From positions 1 through 16,006 of the forward strand of contig CAKMOY010000029.1 in assembly GCA_927911235.1 (NCBI GenBank): a DNA stretch of 16,006 bases, written 5' to 3'. Every line of letters starts with the position of its first letter. Position 1 is the first letter of the stretch. Shown here one piece after another: positions 1-7,508 of this stretch. A program made the translations under genes and the position numbers. This stretch comes from an uncultured Moraxella sp. (lineage in GTDB: Bacteria; Pseudomonadota; Gammaproteobacteria; Pseudomonadales; Moraxellaceae). A model generated the notes under the pieces. That model was not told the DNA's origin. It was given only the letters and a program-made list of their open reading frames with translations, and did not search any database.

Positions 1-29
1 GATGTCCTAGGCCTCTAGACGATGGGGAC
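1..29 (-). tRNA. tRNA-Glu, 5' part only (cut by window edge)
   Basis: Read on the minus strand the sequence begins GTCCCCATCGTCTAGAGGCC and continues TAGGACATC, which is the acceptor 5' strand and D-arm typical of bacterial tRNA-Glu. Position 29 is the first base of the tRNA. The anticodon lies outside the window, so the isotype rests on the diagnostic 5' half. It lies 69 nt downstream of tRNA-Ala on the same strand and is probably co-transcribed with it. Confidence 0.85.
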
Positions 30-98
30 GCAATGTTTTTACAATTTGCATGTACTATATAAGAAAATTGCCTAGGTGCTTATATAGACTTAAACATC

Positions 99-175
99 TG
101 GTGGAGCTAAGCGGGAGTCGAACCGCTGACCCCTTGCATGCCATGCAAGTGCTCTACCAACTGAGCTATAGCCCC
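99..175 (-). tRNA. tRNA-Ala (anticodon GGC)
   Basis: The minus strand folds as a tRNA. The acceptor GGGGCTA pairs with TAGCTCC and includes the G3:U70 wobble pair that is the alanine identity element. The D-arm is GCTC/GAGC, the anticodon stem CTTGC/GCAAG has loop ATGGCAT (anticodon GGC), and the 3' CCA is encoded. The molecule is 77 nt rather than the usual 76: the best T-stem AGCGG/CCGCT leaves an 8-nt T-loop, TTCGACTC, instead of 7. The extra base is either a real oddity or a one-base insertion error in the CCC run. It reads chargeable alanine tRNA for GCC/GCU codons and precedes tRNA-Glu. Confidence 0.95.
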
Positions 176-193
176 TTTTGCTTAAGTGGGCGT

Positions 194-222
194 ATTCTAA
201 TGAATTGTTTTAATCTTGTCAA
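194..222 (-). promoter_or_regulatory. sigma70 promoter of the tRNA-Ala/tRNA-Glu unit
   Basis: On the minus strand there is a consensus -35 TTGACA (217-222), a 17-nt spacer, and a -10 TAGAAT (194-199) matching 5 of 6 consensus bases. It is followed by the GC-rich stretch ACGCCC, resembling the discriminators of stringently controlled stable-RNA promoters. The expected start is near 187, about 12 nt before the mature tRNA-Ala. Stringent control is an inference. Confidence 0.85.
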
Positions 223-312
223 TCATTTTTTGATAAAAATTTTGGATTTTTATCAAAATCGGCTATAATGGGGCGTTTTTTTTCACTTTTTTAGCCACTT
301 TTTTGTAGTTTA

Positions 313-516
313 GAACCTGTTATCGATTAATTTTTCTTAGCTAAAAATGAGATAAATCGCACGTTTTTTCAAGGAAAAAACGCAGTTTGATAGTTATTCT
401 ATCAAACAAGTTTTTGACGAAGAAAAACAAGATTTGGCCATTTTTAGCAGAAAAAGCATGATTTTAGAATAAAATTGAATCAAAAATCGTTTTGCGTATT
501 AATCGTGAACAGGTTC
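313..516. mobile_element. MITE-like element bounded by inverted repeats
   Basis: Terminal inverted repeats of about 20 nt, AGAACCTGTTATCGATTAAT at 312-331 and the complement of AGAACCTGTTCACGATTAAT at 498-517, match at 18 of 20 positions and bound about 204 bp. Identical TTA triplets flank them (310-312 and 517-519) and could be a 3-bp target duplication, as made by IS1031-group IS5 elements. Inside are two perfect hairpins: CGTTTTTTC/GAAAAAACG (362-370/374-382) and GTTTGATAG/CTATCAAAC (385-393/399-407). No transposase is encoded, so it would be non-autonomous. The family assignment is inference; the repeat structure is seen directly. Confidence 0.7.
475..502 (+). promoter_or_regulatory. possible outward promoter inside the MITE, facing dedA
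   Basis: TTGAAT (475-480) and TATTAA (497-502) are separated by 16 nt, and would start transcription near 509, about 30 nt before the dedA start codon. Both hexamers match consensus only moderately. If real, the inserted element supplies the promoter of the DedA gene. Confidence 0.3.
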
Positions 517-540
517 TTAGCCATCAATACAGGATTTTTT

Positions 541-1167
541 ATGCCATTAATTGACTTTATTTTACACATTGGCGACCATTTACAAGAATTAGTCAATAAT
601 TATGGCAATTGGATTTATGCGATTTTATTTTTGATTGTATTTTGTGAAACGGGGCTTGTCGTTACGCCGTTTTTGCCGGGGGATTCCATGTTATTTGCCG
701 CAGGAGCGATTGCGGGGGCTGGCGACATGAATGTTGTTTTGTTAATAGTTTTATTAATCATTGCAGCGGTGTTGGGCGATTTTGTGAATTTTGAGATTGG
801 TAAGCATTTTGGTAAAAAGTTGTTTGCCAATCCTGATTCTAAGGTTTTTAAGCAAAGTTATTTGCAAAAAACTCACGATTATTATGCCAAATATGGCGGT
901 CGTACGATTATTATCGCCCGTTTTGTGCCGATTGTGCGGACGTTTGCACCGTTTGTCGGTGGTATGGGCGAAATGCCGTATGCTCAGTTTGTGCGGTATA
1001 ATATTGTTGGGGCGGTGCTGTGGGTGGTGTCGTTTACGACTTTGGGGTATTTTTTTGGGCAGTTGCCGTTTGTCAAAGAACATTTTTCTTGGATTATGAT
1101 TGCGATTATTGTGGTGTCGGTTGTGCCGATATTGATTGAAATCATTCGTCATCGTAATGATAAATAA
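541..1167 (+). CDS. DedA-family inner-membrane protein
   Basis: A 208-residue multi-pass membrane protein. It carries the DedA (SNARE_assoc) signatures: [16 protein letters not shown] near residues 34-49, [13 protein letters not shown] at 79-91, and the arginine motif [16 protein letters not shown] at 126-141. Glu36, Asp48, Arg127 and Arg133 line up by eye, with a constant offset, with the essential acidic and basic residues known in E. coli YqjA. Family members are tied to proton-driven lipid-carrier handling, envelope integrity and antimicrobial-peptide resistance; some are undecaprenyl-phosphate flippases. The ATG at 541 was chosen because AGGA lies six bases upstream and the protein then has the family's length. 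A longer frame from a TTG at 475 would be encoded by the adjacent repeat element. The orthologue within the family is not assigned. Confidence 0.93.
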   Translation: MPLIDFILHIGDHLQELVNNYGNWIYAILFLIVFCETGLVVTPFLPGDSMLFAAGAIAGAGDMNVVLLIVLLIIAAVLGDFVNFEIGKHFGKKLFANPDSKVFKQSYLQKTHDYYAKYGGRTIIIARFVPIVRTFAPFVGGMGEMPYAQFVRYNIVGAVLWVVSFTTLGYFFGQLPFVKEHFSWIMIAIIVVSVVPILIEIIRHRNDK

Positions 1168-1220
1168 TTGTTTTTATTGATAATTATTTACCAAGAATTT
1201 TGTTAAACGCTTGTATCAGC

Positions 1221-1580
1221 TTACCCACTTTTATCAAATATACCATATTCACCATTAAGTTTTGCTTGATAATTTGTGCCGACCAATGGCATTATTTGGT
1301 CTTAAATAACAGGAATTACCACTTGGTTTTGCCGATTAATAATGCCTTCTTTGCTATTTTTGCGAGCCAATAATTGGTTGGTGTTTATCGCCATCAAACT
1401 GCTGTATTCACAGGGAATAAGCACGTTTCCGACTTTATCTATCATACCGACGCCCCCATTTTTGTGGTGAACAACGCTGTGTCCATAAAAACTAACCCAA
1501 CAAACGCAAATAATCCGATGTTTTTGACAAGGTAAAATTTCGTTATTATACCCAAAATCTGTTATAATGTGCCAATAATC
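1221..1580 (-). pseudogene. decayed remnant of a WG-repeat protein
   Basis: Translating the minus strand in one frame gives several WG (beta) repeat units: KNGGVGMIDKVGNVLIPCEY, then KNSKEGIINRQNQVVIPVI, a stop (TAA at 1302-1304), then LNGEYGIFDKSG and a second stop (1221-1223). The spacing and the pattern 'NGxxGxIDKxGxxxIPxxY' match WG-repeat proteins, which have no single known function. The frame is open from 1580 down to 1305, but there is no good start codon or ribosome site. The region upstream of 1470 shows no clear repeats. The gltX promoter lies in its 5' part. It could be a short functional protein, but two in-frame stops between repeat units argue for decay. Confidence 0.6.
1560..1568 (+). 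promoter_or_regulatory. extended -10 promoter of gltX
   Basis: TGTTATAAT combines a perfect -10 hexamer (1563-1568) with a TG extension, which can compensate for a weak -35. The start would fall near 1575. A perfect TTGACA at 1524-1529 lies too far upstream for this -10. It has only poor partners at normal spacing (TTATAC, 1546-1551). Confidence 0.6.
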
Positions 1581-1636
1581 CTACCATGAATGAATTTTTT
1601 CAACAAGTTTTTAACATATCTGATAAAGAGAAATCT

Positions 1637-3130
1637 ATGACCCAAAAAGTCCGCACCCGTATTGCCCCAAGCCCAACAGGCTTTCCCCACGTTGGCACAG
1701 CTTATATCGCCCTTTTTAACCTAGCCTTTGCCAAAGCCCACGGCGGTGAATTTATCCTGCGTATTGAAGACACCGACCAAGCTCGCTCAACCGCCCAATC
1801 TGAACAAATGATTTTGGACGCACTGCGTTGGGTCGGGCTTGACTGGGCGGAAGGTCCTGATGTCGGTGGTGAGTTTGCCCCTTATCGCCAGTCCGAACGT
1901 ATGGCTATTTACAAAAAATATGCGATGGAATTGGTAGAAAAAGGACACGCTTTTTACTGTTTTGCCACGGCTGAAGAGCTTGAGCAAATGCGTGCCGAAC
2001 AACAAGCCCGTGGCGAAACGCCAAAATATGACGGTCGTGGGCTGTTGTTATCACAAGAAGAAGTGGAAAGACGCCTTGCCAATCACGAGCCGTATGTCAT
2101 TCGTATGAAAGTGCCAACCGATGGCGTGTGCGAGTTTGAAGATATGCTTCGTGGTACGGTAACAATCCCTTGGGAACAGGTGGATATGCAAGTTTTGCTA
2201 AAAACTGATGGTTTGCCAACTTATCATTTGGCAAATGTCGTGGACGACCATTTAATGCAAATTAGCCATGTCATTCGTGGTGAAGAGTGGATTAACTCCG
2301 CCCCAAAACATCAGCTTTTGTACAAATATTTTGGTTGGCAAATGCCTGTGCTGTGCCATATGCCACTACTGCGTAACCCCGACAAATCCAAACTGTCAAA
2401 ACGCAAAAACCCAACGTCCATCACCTATTATCGTGATGCAGGCGTATTGCCAGAAGCCTTGCTAAATTATCTTGGACGTATGGGCTATTCTATGCCAAAC
2501 GAAGCGGAAAAATTTAGCCTTGATGAAATGATTGCCAGTTTTGATATCAAGCGTGTGTCACTGGGAGGCCCGATTTTTGATGTGGAAAAATTGACATGGC
2601 TGAATGCCGAATGGCTTAGAGATTTGACTCCAGAGCAATTAAAACAAAAAATTCTTGATTGGGCGAATGACAGCGACAAATTAACCGCCATTGCCAAAGC
2701 CATTCAACCACGCATTAGTCTGTTATCCGATGCGGTGAATTGGTCGGCGTTTTATTTTCAAAACTTGCCAAATATTAGCGAAGCGGACTTTGAACACAAA
2801 ACGTTAAACAACGAACAAACGCTTGAAATTTTGCAATTTGCGCAATGGCAATTAGAAAGCCTACCAGAATGGACAGAAGAGAACATTCAAGCAGTCTTGA
2901 CAGGACTTGCCAATGCCCTTGACATCAAACTGCGTGATTTTATGTCACCATTTTTTATCGCCATTGCAGGTAGCAAATCTGCCACGCCTGTGATGAATGC
3001 GATGTATGTCATCGGTGCGGATATGACCTTGCAACGCTTACGCCATGCGATTGACGTGTTAGGCGGTATTGGCAAAAAGAAAATCAAAACGCTGGAAAAA
3101 CGCAACGCAGAACTTGAAAAATTTGTTTAA
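1637..3130 (+). CDS. gltX: Glutamyl-tRNA synthetase
   Basis: A class I aminoacyl-tRNA synthetase of 497 residues that charges tRNA-Glu with glutamate in the cytoplasm. The N-terminal Rossmann domain starts [16 protein letters not shown], with the HIGH-type motif HVGT at 18-21. [10 protein letters not shown] (41-50) and [19 protein letters not shown] follow, and the KMSKS motif is KLSKR at 252-256. The C-terminal anticodon-binding domain ends [14 protein letters not shown]. The insert carrying the zinc site in E. coli GltX has only one cysteine here (Cys108), so zinc binding is not expected. The ATG at 1637 follows AAAGAG at six bases; the in-frame ATG at 1586 adds 17 unconserved residues, has no ribosome site and sits almost at the predicted transcript start. 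It is a single-gene unit ended by a terminator. Confidence 0.98.
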   Translation: MTQKVRTRIAPSPTGFPHVGTAYIALFNLAFAKAHGGEFILRIEDTDQARSTAQSEQMILDALRWVGLDWAEGPDVGGEFAPYRQSERMAIYKKYAMELVEKGHAFYCFATAEELEQMRAEQQARGETPKYDGRGLLLSQEEVERRLANHEPYVIRMKVPTDGVCEFEDMLRGTVTIPWEQVDMQVLLKTDGLPTYHLANVVDDHLMQISHVIRGEEWINSAPKHQLLYKYFGWQMPVLCHMPLLRNPDKSKLSKRKNPTSITYYRDAGVLPEALLNYLGRMGYSMPNEAEKFSLDEMIASFDIKRVSLGGPIFDVEKLTWLNAEWLRDLTPEQLKQKILDWANDSDKLTAIAKAIQPRISLLSDAVNWSAFYFQNLPNISEADFEHKTLNNEQTLEILQFAQWQLESLPEWTEENIQAVLTGLANALDIKLRDFMSPFFIAIAGSKSATPVMNAMYVIGADMTLQRLRHAIDVLGGIGKKKIKTLEKRNAELEKFV

Positions 3131-3148
3131 CACAAACCAAAAAAACAA

Positions 3149-3176
3149 AAAACCGAACATCATGTTCGGTTTTTTT
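3149..3176 (+). terminator. intrinsic terminator after gltX
   Basis: An 8-bp stem ACCGAACA/TGTTCGGT (3152-3159/3163-3170) with a 3-nt loop TCA is followed by a run of seven T residues counted from the stem end and preceded by an A-run. It lies 21 nt after the gltX stop. This is a textbook rho-independent terminator, and the flanking A-run makes it possibly bidirectional. Confidence 0.92.
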
Positions 3177-3210
3177 ATACAAACAAAGCCAACTTATTTT
3201 AACAGATGGC

Positions 3211-3238
3211 TTGACATATTGATTTAACTGGTTAATAC
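3211..3238 (+). promoter_or_regulatory. candidate sigma70 promoter of argF
   Basis: A consensus -35 TTGACA (3211-3216), a 16-nt spacer and a poor -10 TAATAC (3233-3238). Transcription would start near 3245, leaving a leader of about 70 nt that contains the GCGTAT/ATACGC palindromic repeat. No ARG-box-like operator is obvious. Confidence 0.5.
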
Positions 3239-3255
3239 TGATTTTAAAAATTTGA

Positions 3256-3277
3256 GCGTATGCAATACGCCCCTACA
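3256..3277. repeat. dispersed palindromic repeat, copy 1
   Basis: A 22-bp stretch whose core is the hairpin GCGTAT-GCA-ATACGC, followed by CCCCTACA. The exact reverse complement of all 22 bases occurs at 8582-8603. The two copies lie in leader or intergenic DNA of unrelated genes, so this is a REP-like interspersed repeat and not gene-specific control. It lies in the argF leader. Confidence 0.75.
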
Positions 3278-3317
3278 AAGTCAACTCATTTTTTTAACAA
3301 ACCAAATAAGGAAAAAA

Positions 3318-4329
3318 ATGTCTTACAACCTTAACAACCGCCATTTATTAAGCCTTGTCAATCATAGCGAACGTGATTTGTTGTTTTTATTGGATTTATC
3401 TCGTGATTTAAAACGTGCCAAAATATGCAGGCACAGAACAACAAACCTTAAAAGGCAAAAATATCGCTTTGATTTTTGAAAAAACTTCCACTCGCACACG
3501 CTGTGCCTTTGAAGTGGCTGCTTACGACCAAGGGGCGAACGTTACCTACATTGACCCAACATCATCGCAAATCGGACACAAAGAAACCATGAAAGACACC
3601 GCTCGTGTGCTAGGACGAATGTACGATGCGATTGAATATCGTGGTTTTAGCCAAGCGACTGTGGAAGAATTGGCAAAATATTCTGGCGTGCCTGTGTTTA
3701 ACGGTTTGACAGACGAATACCACCCAACACAAATGCTCGCAGACGTACTAACCATGCGTGAACACAGCGACAAGCCTTTGCACCAAATCAGCTATGCGTA
3801 TCTAGGCGATGCTCGCAATAATATGGGCAATTCGCTCCTATTAGTCGGTGCAAAACTTGGCATGGACGTGCGTATCTGTGCCCCAAAAGACTTGCAACCA
3901 CATGATGAATTGGTCAAAATGTGTGAAGAATTTGCCAAATTATCTGGGGCAAAAATCACCATCACCAAAGACCCACAACAAGCCGTCAAAGACGTGGATT
4001 TTATCCATACAGATGTTTGGGTGTCTATGGGCGAGCCGATTGAAGCGTGGGGCGAGCGTATCAAATTGTTAATGCCGTATCAAGTAAATATGGATTTAAT
4101 CAAAGCGTCCAACAATCCACGAGTGAAGTTTATGCACTGTTTACCAGCGTTTCACAATACAGATACCAAAATTGGTAAACAAATCGCCGAACAATATCCA
4201 GAGCTTGCCAACGGCATTGAAGTTACCGAAGACGTATTTGAATCGCCTTATAACATCGCCTTTGAACAAGCGGAAAACCGTATGCACACGATTAAAGCTG
4301 TTATGGTAAGCTCATTGGGTGGGTTGTAA
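3318..4329 (+). CDS. argF: Ornithine carbamoyltransferase, interrupted by a +1 frameshift at codon 35
   Basis: Transfers the carbamoyl group to ornithine to make citrulline in arginine synthesis. The start ATG (3318) follows AAGG, and the first frame gives [11 protein letters not shown] through KRAK. There an AAAA run (3420-3423) puts the rest in another frame; dropping one A restores [19 protein letters not shown] and a 336-residue protein, the usual length. After the break come the carbamoyl-phosphate motif STRTR (57-61 in the restored protein), HPTQMLAD, the ornithine loop VWVSMGE and the catalytic HCLPAFHN. As read, only a 304-residue product from a GTG at 3415 is possible, lacking the first 32 residues. 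The conservation after the break suggests a sequencing error or very recent damage. A catabolic ArcB role is less likely, since no arc genes are adjacent. Confidence 0.93.
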
Positions 4330-4344
4330 CCCAATATAAAACCG

Positions 4345-5598
4345 TCAAATGCCACTCGCTTTTTTGCTAAAAAATTGCATGAGTGGCTTGATTTTACTCA
4401 CCTTACTTACGCCCTCATTGCGAATTTGTTGAATGGGAGCAAACTGATTGGTAAATAACCAATTAATCCCAGAAAAACTGTGCATCATCATCGCATTATT
4501 GGCGTAGCGTTTTCGCTCGTAACGTTGCAATGTAGCAAAATCTGCCCATGATTTTTGTGACGGTTCGGCACAACAGCGTTCAAAATCCTGTTGCAAAACC
4601 GCCACCAATACCACCACGTCCAACAAGCCCAAATTTAGCCCCTGCCCTGCCAATGGGTGTACGCCATGTGCCGAATCGCCGATTAAAGCAAGGTTTGGCT
4701 TGACATATTGTTTGGCGTGCTGAGCATTGAGTGGAAAACTTGCCACCGACTCAATCTGCACCACATCGCCCAACGCATAGCCACTGGCAAAGGCGACTTC
4801 TTTGGCAAGCTCGTCTTTTGACAATTGTAACAAGGCATTGGCTTTGTCTGTTGGCAACGACCAAACGATGGATTGCCAATGTTGTGGGTTGGCTTTATCC
4901 TCATCGCTCACATCGGCAAGCGGTAACAATGCCAAAATACTGTCGTCCAAAAACACCTGACGAGCGGTGGCGTTGTGTGGTTGTTCGGTTTTGATTGCCC
5001 CACAAATGGCGGTTTGGTGATAGCTTAATGTATCAAGAGCAATGCCCGCCTGCTGTCGCACCATAGAGGCACGTCCGTCCGCACCGACAAGCAGTTTTGC
5101 GGTGTACGTGTCGCCATTATCAAGCATAACGTGATAACCATCGGTTTGCCAAGTCAGCGATACCACTTTTTGACCGTGAACCACCGTCAAAAATGGCGAA
5201 ATATCGTCATCATCAAAGCGTTCATACAAGGCTTTTTCAATGATAAACGGCTCAACCATACTGCCTAAGAGCGTTGGATTGTCATCATTACCAAACTTTA
5301 GTTCGCCAATGCCATTCATCTGCCAAACTTGCATTTGGGTATAGTCGGCTTTTCTGGCGGATTGTGCAATTTTTTGCCACGCACCGACTTGTTTTAACAG
5401 CTCAATACTGGCAAGGCTTAGGGCGAATACTCTAGCATCTCGCTGACTGATTTTTTTGTCCCAATCGCTTGCCGTTAGGTGCAAATGAGCGTCAATTAAG
5501 GTAACTGGGCGTTGCCCTTTGGCAAGTTTTAATGCCAAAGTCGCTCCGACAATGCCACCGCCGATGATTAAGGTTGTTTGCTTGGGGTTGTGTTGCAT
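4345..5598 (-). CDS. UbiH/UbiF/VisC-family ubiquinone-biosynthesis FAD monooxygenase
   Basis: A 417-residue flavoprotein that adds a hydroxyl group to the ring of a polyprenylated ubiquinone precursor. It has the N-terminal dinucleotide fold GGGIVG (13-18) followed by the acidic end of strand 2 (LID), DARVFALS (54-61), the VGADGR motif (171-176), and the FAD-ribityl motif IGDSAHGVHPLAGQGLNLG (306-324) that defines the family. The C-terminus, with NWLFTNQFAPIQQIRNEG, resembles UbiF and UbiI more than UbiH. I cannot tell C5 from C6 specificity, so no symbol is given. The start at 5598 has an AGG about nine bases upstream. It is third in a tight minus-strand run after ubiH and the Adhesin_E-like gene (30-nt gap). 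Its 3' end converges on argF, with 15 nt between the two stops. Confidence 0.93.
   Translation of the reverse strand: MQHNPKQTTLIIGGGIVGATLALKLAKGQRPVTLIDAHLHLTASDWDKKISQRDARVFALSLASIELLKQVGAWQKIAQSARKADYTQMQVWQMNGIGELKFGNDDNPTLLGSMVEPFIIEKALYERFDDDDISPFLTVVHGQKVVSLTWQTDGYHVMLDNGDTYTAKLLVGADGRASMVRQQAGIALDTLSYHQTAICGAIKTEQPHNATARQVFLDDSILALLPLADVSDEDKANPQHWQSIVWSLPTDKANALLQLSKDELAKEVAFASGYALGDVVQIESVASFPLNAQHAKQYVKPNLALIGDSAHGVHPLAGQGLNLGLLDVVVLVAVLQQDFERCCAEPSQKSWADFATLQRYERKRYANNAMMMHSFSGINWLFTNQFAPIQQIRNEGVSKVSKIKPLMQFFSKKASGI
4351..4391 (+). terminator. possible terminator hairpin between argF and the convergent hydroxylase gene
   Basis: GCCACTC (4351-4357) pairs with GAGTGGC (4381-4387), and within the loop TTTTTT and AAAAAA can pair again, giving a long stem followed by TTGATTTT. 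It lies 21 nt after the argF stop but inside the 3' end of the opposite gene. The U-tract is imperfect, so its strength is doubtful. Confidence 0.35.
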
Positions 5599-5628
5599 GG
5601 GATTTGCCTGTGTGATATTTTTAACTAT

Positions 5629-6063
5629 TTAGTCTAAATAACTGGTATCTAAATATGCAATCGCACACGCCGATTTTAGCATAAATTCCCCTGCTGTATC
5701 AGGATAAGCTGTTTGCCAATCAAGACTAGACGCATCTTCAGATTCAATTAATGTGCCGTTTTTGCTATAAAAATTCATTCCTAAAACAGCAAGTGTCCTG
5801 TCCGAACAATCCCCTACAAAATGAAACATCGCATAGTTATAATATTTGCCATCAACTTTTTGGGCTTTGGTATAGTCGCTTTTGCCAAAAAAATTGACAT
5901 ACCCATTGTTATCTTGATAAATGTTATCTAAATCTAAAGATTTAGTTTCTGTATCATCTTCACTCAAAACCAACCAATTAGCAGACATCGTCACATTTGA
6001 TAATAAACAACTAAACGTAAGGGCGATAGTTTTTTTGTTAAAAATTTTAGCGGTTAATTTCAT
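5629..6063 (-). CDS. Adhesin_E-like (surface-adhesin E family) secreted protein
   Basis: A 144-residue exported protein. The basic start MKLTAKIFNKK and a hydrophobic core end at a likely signal-peptidase I site after MSA (residue 28), giving a mature start NWLVLSEDD. The mature part follows the pattern of the surface-adhesin protein E family: early Trp, 'sLDLDNIY', a Tyr-rich strand (KVDGKYYNYAMFHFVGDC), 'FYSKNGTLIESED', a Trp followed by 'AYPDTAGEF', and a late Cys. Cys86 and Cys133 could form the family's single disulfide. Members are small envelope proteins, some binding host vitronectin or laminin, most uncharacterised. There is a good ribosome site (GGAG, seven bases from the ATG). It sits between two ubiquinone hydroxylase genes, with no obvious functional link. 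The family call is by pattern only. Confidence 0.65.
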   Translation of the reverse strand: MKLTAKIFNKKTIALTFSCLLSNVTMSANWLVLSEDDTETKSLDLDNIYQDNNGYVNFFGKSDYTKAQKVDGKYYNYAMFHFVGDCSDRTLAVLGMNFYSKNGTLIESEDASSLDWQTAYPDTAGEFMLKSACAIAYLDTSYLD

Positions 6064-6115
6064 AAAAAATCTCCATTGTTAAATTTTCCAACATATTTTT
6101 ATTAATGTAACAAAG

Positions 6116-6139
6116 TTTCGGGTTTAAAACAAACCGAAA
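6116..6139 (-). terminator. weak hairpin after ubiH
   Basis: TTTCGG (6116-6121) pairs with CCGAAA (6134-6139), extended by TTT/AAA (6123-6125/6131-6133) around one bulged G. It lies immediately after the ubiH stop but is not followed by a clear T-run, so it may only attenuate transcription or stabilise the mRNA end before the next gene. Confidence 0.3.
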
Positions 6140-6140
6140 T

Positions 6141-7369
6141 TTAACTTTTAAGCCCCATCGCAAACGTTGCCACCATCGGTTTGACAAACGGCACTTTATC
6201 AAACGCAATCAAGCCGACATTACGAGCGACTTTTACCAACGGATTGCGATGCGTAAAGCCATAAACCACCGTATCACAGAACAAAATCACCCGTTTTTGG
6301 TCGGCTTTTCGTCTTTTTTCATAACTTTTTAACATGGCTCTATCACCGACATTTTCGCCACGCATCACTTGTTGCGTAATCATTTTGGCAAGCGTATCGG
6401 CATCACGCATACACAGGTTAAACCCCTGCCCTGCCACAGGGTGCAAGGTGTGAGCCGAATTTCCCATAATCACGCAACGCCCTGCCACTTGTTGCTGTGC
6501 CAATACTTTGACGAGTGGATACGCCCCACGCTTGCCGACTTTGACAAACTTGCCAGCCCGCTCGCCAAAGGTTTTTGTAGGGTTTGTAAAAAAAACTCAT
6601 CATTGTCAAGGTATTGTTGCTCTTCGCCTTTTTTGCACACCCACACCACCGAACGGCGGTAATGCGTGCCGTCTTTGTCGGTGCTGTCAGTCAAAGGCAA
6701 CACCGCCATCAACCCTGTTGGACTAAAGCGTTCTATGGCTTCGTGGTTGTGCGGTTGGTCAGTCATCACCGTGCCGACAATGCCCATTTGTTCATAATCG
6801 TAAAAATCGGCTTTAATACCCAATAATTGCCGACAAATAGAATTTTGTCCATCGCACGCCACCAACAAATCAGCCGTTAAAGACTGCTCTTTTTCGCCTT
6901 GTTTTGTAAAAAAAATCGTCACGTTTTTGGCAGATTGGGTAATGTCGGTTACGCTTGTACCATCAAACAGTTCAATGAGCGGATTGGCTTGCACCGCTAA
7001 CAATAATTTTCGCCCAAGCCAATTATTTTCAATGACTTGTCCAAAACTTTCCACATTTTCTTCGTGTTTATTCAGCGTTGCTTTGCCAAAATTGTCCTGC
7101 TCGCTAATTTTTACCGTATCAATGCGACAGGCGTGGCTTTGCAACTCGTCCCACAATCCGATTTGTTGATAAATCTGCACCGTACGGCGAGACAGTGCCA
7201 TGTTACGAGTGTCAAGATAATGCGTGCGGTCGGTGTCGTCATCGGGGTTGATGGTCGGATAAGTGGATTTTTCTAATAGTGTGCTTTTAATGCCTTGTTT
7301 GGCAAGCAACAACGCAAAAGACAGACCAACATTGCCACCGCCCACGATAATAATTTTTTGCTCGTTCAT
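6141..7369 (-). CDS. ubiH: 2-octaprenyl-6-methoxyphenol hydroxylase UbiH, interrupted by a one-base deletion
   Basis: FAD-dependent hydroxylase of the ubiquinone ring (C1 position in E. coli UbiH). The start ATG at 7369 follows AAGGAA. The N-terminal fold IIIVGGGNVG, then RNMALS, DTVKISEQDNFGK, VACDGQNS and SVVWV are read in frame 1. Near codon 265 a run of five A (plus-strand T at 6572-6576) breaks the frame. Six A would give QKTFGERAGKFVKVGKRGAY and lead into PLVKVLAQQQ and the FAD motif MGNSAHTLHPVAGQGFNLCM. The UbiH-like C-terminus RNVGLIAFDKVPFVKPMV follows. The restored length is 409 residues, normal for UbiH. As read, the product loses the FAD-ribityl motif and would be dead; the intact downstream frame suggests error or recent mutation. 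It is divergent from the iron-uptake genes and first in a three-gene run. Confidence 0.93.
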
Positions 7370-7467
7370 AAATATTCCTTTTTTTTCGTATAATTGAAAT
7401 AGCTTACCATAAAATACGATTTTTTTATGATTTTGATTGTTTTTTTTTATTTTTTTTATAAAATACA

Positions 7468-7497
7468 TTGAAAATCATTCTCATTAATTCTTTAAAT
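7468..7497 (+). promoter_or_regulatory. candidate promoter of the siderophore-uptake genes
   Basis: TTGAAA (7468-7473) and TTAAAT (7492-7497) with an 18-nt spacer sit directly before the binding-protein gene, whose ribosome site TAGG lies at 7498-7501. The implied leader is very short, so the true start may lie further upstream, for example from the TATAAAAT stretch around 7457-7464. The Fur box covers the -35 and spacer, as expected for repression. Confidence 0.45.
7469..7483. promoter_or_regulatory. Fur box
   Basis: TGAAAATCATTCTCA matches the 7-1-7 Fur consensus TGATAATNATTATCA at all but two of its defined positions, and it lies 26 nt upstream of the siderophore-binding lipoprotein start. 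Fur with ferrous iron would repress the operon when iron is plentiful. Because the site lies between divergent genes, it could also touch ubiH, although that start is about 100 nt away. Confidence 0.82.
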
Positions 7498-7508
7498 TAG
7501 GTAAACTT

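Noticed and set aside
475-540. TTG-initiated 22-residue extension of the DedA protein
   Set aside because: It is encoded by the terminal repeat of the MITE, has no ribosome site, and the ATG at 541 has AGGA at six bases and gives the normal length.
754-1152. 132-residue frame on the minus strand
   Set aside because: Antisense of dedA, rich in His/Asn/Arg with no family resemblance.
1161-1190. TAAATAATT/AATTATTTA hairpin over the dedA stop
   Set aside because: All AT and not followed by a T-run, so it is not a credible terminator.
1524-1529. Perfect TTGACA upstream of gltX
   Set aside because: Too far from the perfect -10 at 1563-1568 and only poor -10 candidates at normal spacing; not used in the promoter call.
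1586-1636. Upstream ATG adding 17 residues to GltX
   Set aside because: No ribosome site, almost at the predicted transcript start, and GluRS proteins begin close to RIAPSPTG.
7370-7468. 33-residue N-terminal extension of UbiH
   Set aside because: Lys/Asn-rich AT sequence running into the Fur box; the start at 7369 has AAGGA and the proper flavin fold start.
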